Shown here piece after piece: positions 61,788 through 64,000 of a stretch of 64,000 nt of DNA. The notes under the pieces were generated by a model, which was not told the origin of the DNA, ran no database searches, and saw only the letters and a list, made by a program, of their open reading frames with translations. The stretch comes from Sva-07 sp963715285 (GTDB lineage Bacteria; Actinomycetota; Acidimicrobiia; Acidimicrobiales; Ilumatobacteraceae), in NCBI GenBank assembly GCA_963715285.1, contig CAVQRU010000002.1:186001-250000 (forward strand). Reading direction: 5' to 3'. Within the stretch, counting starts at the first letter, position 1. Each line of letters starts with the position of its first letter. A program made the position numbers and the translations under genes.

Positions 61788-61793
61788 AACGTA
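61788..61793 (-). promoter_or_regulatory. -10 box TACGTT, leaderless start
   Basis: On the minus strand TACGTT ends 7 nt before ATG 61780. It is back to back with TACCTT (61803-61808) of the divergent gene, leaving 9 nt between the two boxes. Confidence 0.45.
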
Positions 61794-61802
61794 GTCGACC
61801 GA

Positions 61803-61808
61803 TACCTT
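61803..61808 (+). promoter_or_regulatory. -10 box TACCTT, leaderless start
   Basis: TACCTT ends 6 nt before ATG 61815. Confidence 0.45.
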
Positions 61809-61814
61809 GCCCTC

Positions 61815-62489
61815 ATGGTTCGAGCCCGCTTCGCCGAGTTGATGGCCGTCGGCGCTGCCGACGTGCCGCTCGACGAGGCGGCATTGCTGATCTCGGCCGA
61901 GCTCCAGCCGGGCCTCGACCTCATCGAATGGCTCGCCGAACTCGACGAGCTCGCCGGGAGCTGTCCCACGCCGACCCCCGACGGCGTCGCCCGACACCTG
62001 TTCGCCGACGGGCACTTCGCCGGCAACCGCGACGCCTACTACGACTGGCGGAACTCGTGCCTCGACCGGGTGATCGCCACCCGCACCGGCATCCCGATCA
62101 GCCTGTCGGTGCTGATGATCGAGGTCGCGCGCCGTGTCGGTGTGAAGCTGGTCGGCATCGGGATGCCCGCCCACTTCCTCGTCCGGATGGCCGACGACGA
62201 CGCGGTCTTCTTCGATCCGTTCGACGGAGGTCGACGACTCGACCGCACCGAGGTGCGCGAGTTGTTCACGCAGCTCACCCGGGGCCAGGTGCCCTGGAAC
62301 GACGCCTACCTCGACCCGACGCCGAACCGCGACATCGCGATCCGGATGCTCAACAACTTGAAGGGTGTGTTCAGCGAGCGCTCCGACCTGGTCCGGCTGG
62401 GTCTGATCATGGGTCTGCGCAGCGAGATCCCCGAGCTGGCCGAGTCCGAAGCCGCCGAGATCGCCGCCGCTGCCGCCATCTTCAACTGA
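61815..62489 (+). CDS. SirB1/transglutaminase-like family protein
   Basis: A 224-residue SirB1-type protein: DVPLDEAALLISAELQPGLD, the transglutaminase-like core YDWRNSCLDRVIATRTGIPI followed by SLSVLMIEVARR, and GIGMPAHFLVRM match the family. A Cys, His, Asp set (NSCLD, AHFLV, FDPFDGG) could form a thiol-hydrolase-like site, but no activity is established for the family. Divergent from the acyl-CoA synthetase with only 34 nt between starts. Confidence 0.8.
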   Translation: MVRARFAELMAVGAADVPLDEAALLISAELQPGLDLIEWLAELDELAGSCPTPTPDGVARHLFADGHFAGNRDAYYDWRNSCLDRVIATRTGIPISLSVLMIEVARRVGVKLVGIGMPAHFLVRMADDDAVFFDPFDGGRRLDRTEVRELFTQLTRGQVPWNDAYLDPTPNRDIAIRMLNNLKGVFSERSDLVRLGLIMGLRSEIPELAESEAAEIAAAAAIFN

Positions 62490-62501
62490 GGCATCACAAC
62501 C

Positions 62502-62532
62502 GTGACATCTGGGGTCAGACCCCAGATGTCAC
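62502..62532. repeat. Perfect palindrome of REP type
   Basis: Arms of 15 nt around a single A at 62517: the left arm is GTGACATCTGGGGTC. It lies 12 nt after the SirB1-like stop and 10 nt before the flavin reductase GTG. A diverged copy is at 46072-46107. Confidence 0.9.
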
Positions 62533-62542
62533 ACTGGCGGAC

Positions 62543-63091
62543 GTGATCGATCGCGACATCAAGCAGTGCCTGGGTCAGATGATCAAAGGGGTCCAGGTGA
62601 TCGGCGCCACCGGTGACGGACTCCGGCGGGCGTACACGTCGCACTGGTTCGAGCAGGTGAGCTTCGAGGAGCCGATCGTGATGGCGAGCGTGTCACCGAA
62701 ACACGACACCTACCCGCTGATGGTGGCCGCCGGTGAGTTCGCCGTGAGCATCCTCGCGGCCGACCAGATCGTCGAAGGCCAGTACTTCAGCTACCCCGGC
62801 CGCAAGTTCCGCTACGTCGCTGACGAGTACCTCGTCGATTGGCCCGCGAACGGCCTCCCGGTGGTGCCGAACTCGATCGCCTGGCTGCGGTGCGAGATCT
62901 TCGAGCGCATGACGATGGCCGACCACGAGCTGCTGTTCGCCCGCGTGGTGGAGGTGGCACCGGGCCGCCTCAAGGAACCCCCGCTGCTGTACTCCAGCAG
63001 GCTCGGTTGGCGCGTGACGGGCGACAAGGCCCGCGAGCCCGGCACCAGCATCCGCGACCAGCTGCTCGACCGGCTCGAGACGAGCGACTGA
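62543..63091 (+). CDS. Flavin reductase-like FMN-binding protein
   Basis: Split-barrel flavin reductase domain protein of 182 residues: QCLGQMIKGVQVIGATGDG, FEEPIVMASVSPKHDTYPLM and GEFAVSILAADQ follow the family. Such proteins supply FMNH2 to two-component monooxygenases, perhaps the luciferase-like enzyme at 56493. GTG 62543 is the first good start; a perfect palindrome occupies the 31 nt just upstream, leaving little room for a promoter, so it may depend on read-through. Confidence 0.8.
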   Translation: MIDRDIKQCLGQMIKGVQVIGATGDGLRRAYTSHWFEQVSFEEPIVMASVSPKHDTYPLMVAAGEFAVSILAADQIVEGQYFSYPGRKFRYVADEYLVDWPANGLPVVPNSIAWLRCEIFERMTMADHELLFARVVEVAPGRLKEPPLLYSSRLGWRVTGDKAREPGTSIRDQLLDRLETSD

Positions 63092-63121
63092 CACGACTCG
63101 GCTCGGTCGCCGGGCCAGGGG

Positions 63122-63127
63122 TACCGT
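63122..63127 (+). promoter_or_regulatory. -10 box TACCGT, leaderless start
   Basis: TACCGT ends 7 nt before ATG 63135 of the acyl-CoA dehydrogenase gene. Confidence 0.4.
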
Positions 63128-63134
63128 TCGCGGC

Positions 63135-64000
63135 ATGACGATGACCGATCCCCGCACCGACCTGAACGCGGACGAGCAACGTGTCACCGAGCTCGTCGAC
63201 GAGCTGCTGACAGCGTTCCCGCCGGCGTCCACCGACCCGAAGGTGTTCCTCGGCGAACAGTACGACCGAGGCCTCGCCTGGGTGCACTTCCCGGAAGGGT
63301 TCGGCGGGCTCGGCCTCAACCCGAAGTTGCAGCGGCTGATCAACGAGCGGGTGTACGCGGCGGGCGCCCCGAACCCGATGTACCGCAACCCGATCGGGCA
63401 CGGGATGTGCGGACCGACCGTGGTGGCGTGGGGGAGTGACGAGCAGAAGCAGCGGTACCTCCGCCCGCTGTTCACCGGGGAGGAGATCTGGTGCCAGCTC
63501 TTCTCCGAGCCCGGTTCGGGATCGGACTTCGCCGGTCTGTCGTCGACCGGCGTGAAGGACGGTGACGAGTGGATCGTGAACGGGCAGAAGGTCTGGACCA
63601 CCCTCGCGCACCTGTCGAAGTGGGGCCTGCTCGTCGTACGTACCGACCCCAACGCGGTGAAGCACGCCGGTCTGACGGCATTCGTCGTCGACATGGAGGA
63701 CCCGACCGTGGAGGTTCGACCCCTGCGCCAGATGACCGGCGAGGCGGAGTTCAACGAGGTGTTCTTCTCCGACACACGGATCGCCGACGCCGAGATGCTC
63801 GGCGGGCCCGGCGACGGATGGCGGGTCTCGCTCACCACGTTGATGAACGAGCGGGTCTCGATCGGCGGCACGATCCCGGCTCGGGGTTCCGGGACGATCT
63901 CGGCGCTGGTGCAGACGTGGCAGAAGCTGCCCGACGAGCGCAAGGACGCCGTGGGGCGCGACGAGGTGATGAAGCTGTGGGCTCGAGCCGAGGTGCTGCG
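63135..64000 (+). CDS. Acyl-CoA dehydrogenase (3' end outside window)
   Basis: The first 288 residues of an acyl-CoA dehydrogenase. I translated it directly since no stop occurs before the window end. Visible are the N-terminal helical domain (WVHFPEGFGGLGLNPKLQ), the flavin-binding middle domain WCQLFSEPGSGSDFAGLSS and WIVNGQKVWTTLAHLSKWG, and the start of the C-terminal domain. ATG 63141 is an alternative start. Its oxidation substrate is an acyl-CoA of unknown chain. Confidence 0.9.
   Translation, partial: MTMTDPRTDLNADEQRVTELVDELLTAFPPASTDPKVFLGEQYDRGLAWVHFPEGFGGLGLNPKLQRLINERVYAAGAPNPMYRNPIGHGMCGPTVVAWGSDEQKQRYLRPLFTGEEIWCQLFSEPGSGSDFAGLSSTGVKDGDEWIVNGQKVWTTLAHLSKWGLLVVRTDPNAVKHAGLTAFVVDMEDPTVEVRPLRQMTGEAEFNEVFFSDTRIADAEMLGGPGDGWRVSLTTLMNERVSIGGTIPARGSGTISALVQTWQKLPDERKDAVGRDEVMKLWARAEVL

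Noticed and set aside
1..64000. tRNA, rRNA, riboswitch or insertion sequence
   Set aside because: I looked in all gaps and saw no cloverleaf, T-loop sequence, conserved riboswitch core or transposase gene; gaps are too short for most of these.

Overview
The window is a dense, high-GC, actinobacterial chromosome segment. About 58 protein genes fill it, no gap between genes exceeds about 170 bases, and I see no rRNA, tRNA, CRISPR array or insertion sequence. Gene order in the first 25 kb (secF-apt-relA-hisS-aspS, then HAD phosphatase-small protein-tlyA-nadK-recN-pyrG-NUDIX-xerD, then scpA-scpB-rluB-tyrA-aroA) matches, from memory, the core order of mycobacteria and other Actinomycetota. Sequence style and the later gene content suggest a deep-branching member such as an Acidimicrobiia (Ilumatobacter-like) bacterium; this assignment is an inference.

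Layout. 1-7.8 kb: protein export, stringent response, adenine salvage, His/Asp tRNA synthetases. 7.8-26.4 kb: an SSB-like protein, a DUF1015 protein, the tlyA-nadK-recN-pyrG-xerD group, a RES/Xre toxin-antitoxin pair, trpS, scpAB and aromatic amino acid genes. 25.7-42.2 kb: two convergent operons that look like an arabinofuranose/mannose cell-envelope glycan system. The plus-strand operon has a HAD phosphatase, a UbiA-type DPPR synthase (frameshifted), a methyltransferase, DprE1, DprE2 and a glycosyltransferase. The minus-strand operon has a PIG-V-like GT-C enzyme, two tandem AftD-like giant membrane transferases and a polyprenol-phosphate-mannose synthase. The first would make the lipid-linked arabinose donor; the second would make the mannose donor and use both. 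A compound hairpin separates them.

42.3-57.7 kb: a catabolic region with a three-subunit molybdenum hydroxylase, a phosphoribosyltransferase, a site-2 protease, a carotenoid-oxidoreductase-like flavoprotein, creatininase-family and carbamoylase-family amidohydrolases, a VOC protein, a TauABC/SsuABC-type ABC transporter, a cytosine-deaminase-like amidohydrolase and a luciferase-like monooxygenase. Together they suggest uptake and ring opening of an N-heterocycle. 57.8-64 kb: gamma-glutamyltransferase-like protein, glycerophosphodiesterase, acyl-CoA synthetase, SirB1-like protein, flavin reductase and a truncated acyl-CoA dehydrogenase.

The most notable observations are the arabinan-type locus; the 4-bp GATC duplication that breaks its UbiA gene; a Thr in DprE1 where mycobacteria have the benzothiazinone-target Cys; a RES toxin with Gln at the expected catalytic Glu; a recurrent TAnnnT box 6-9 nt before start codons (leaderless transcription); and short tandem arrays that begin on stop codons.
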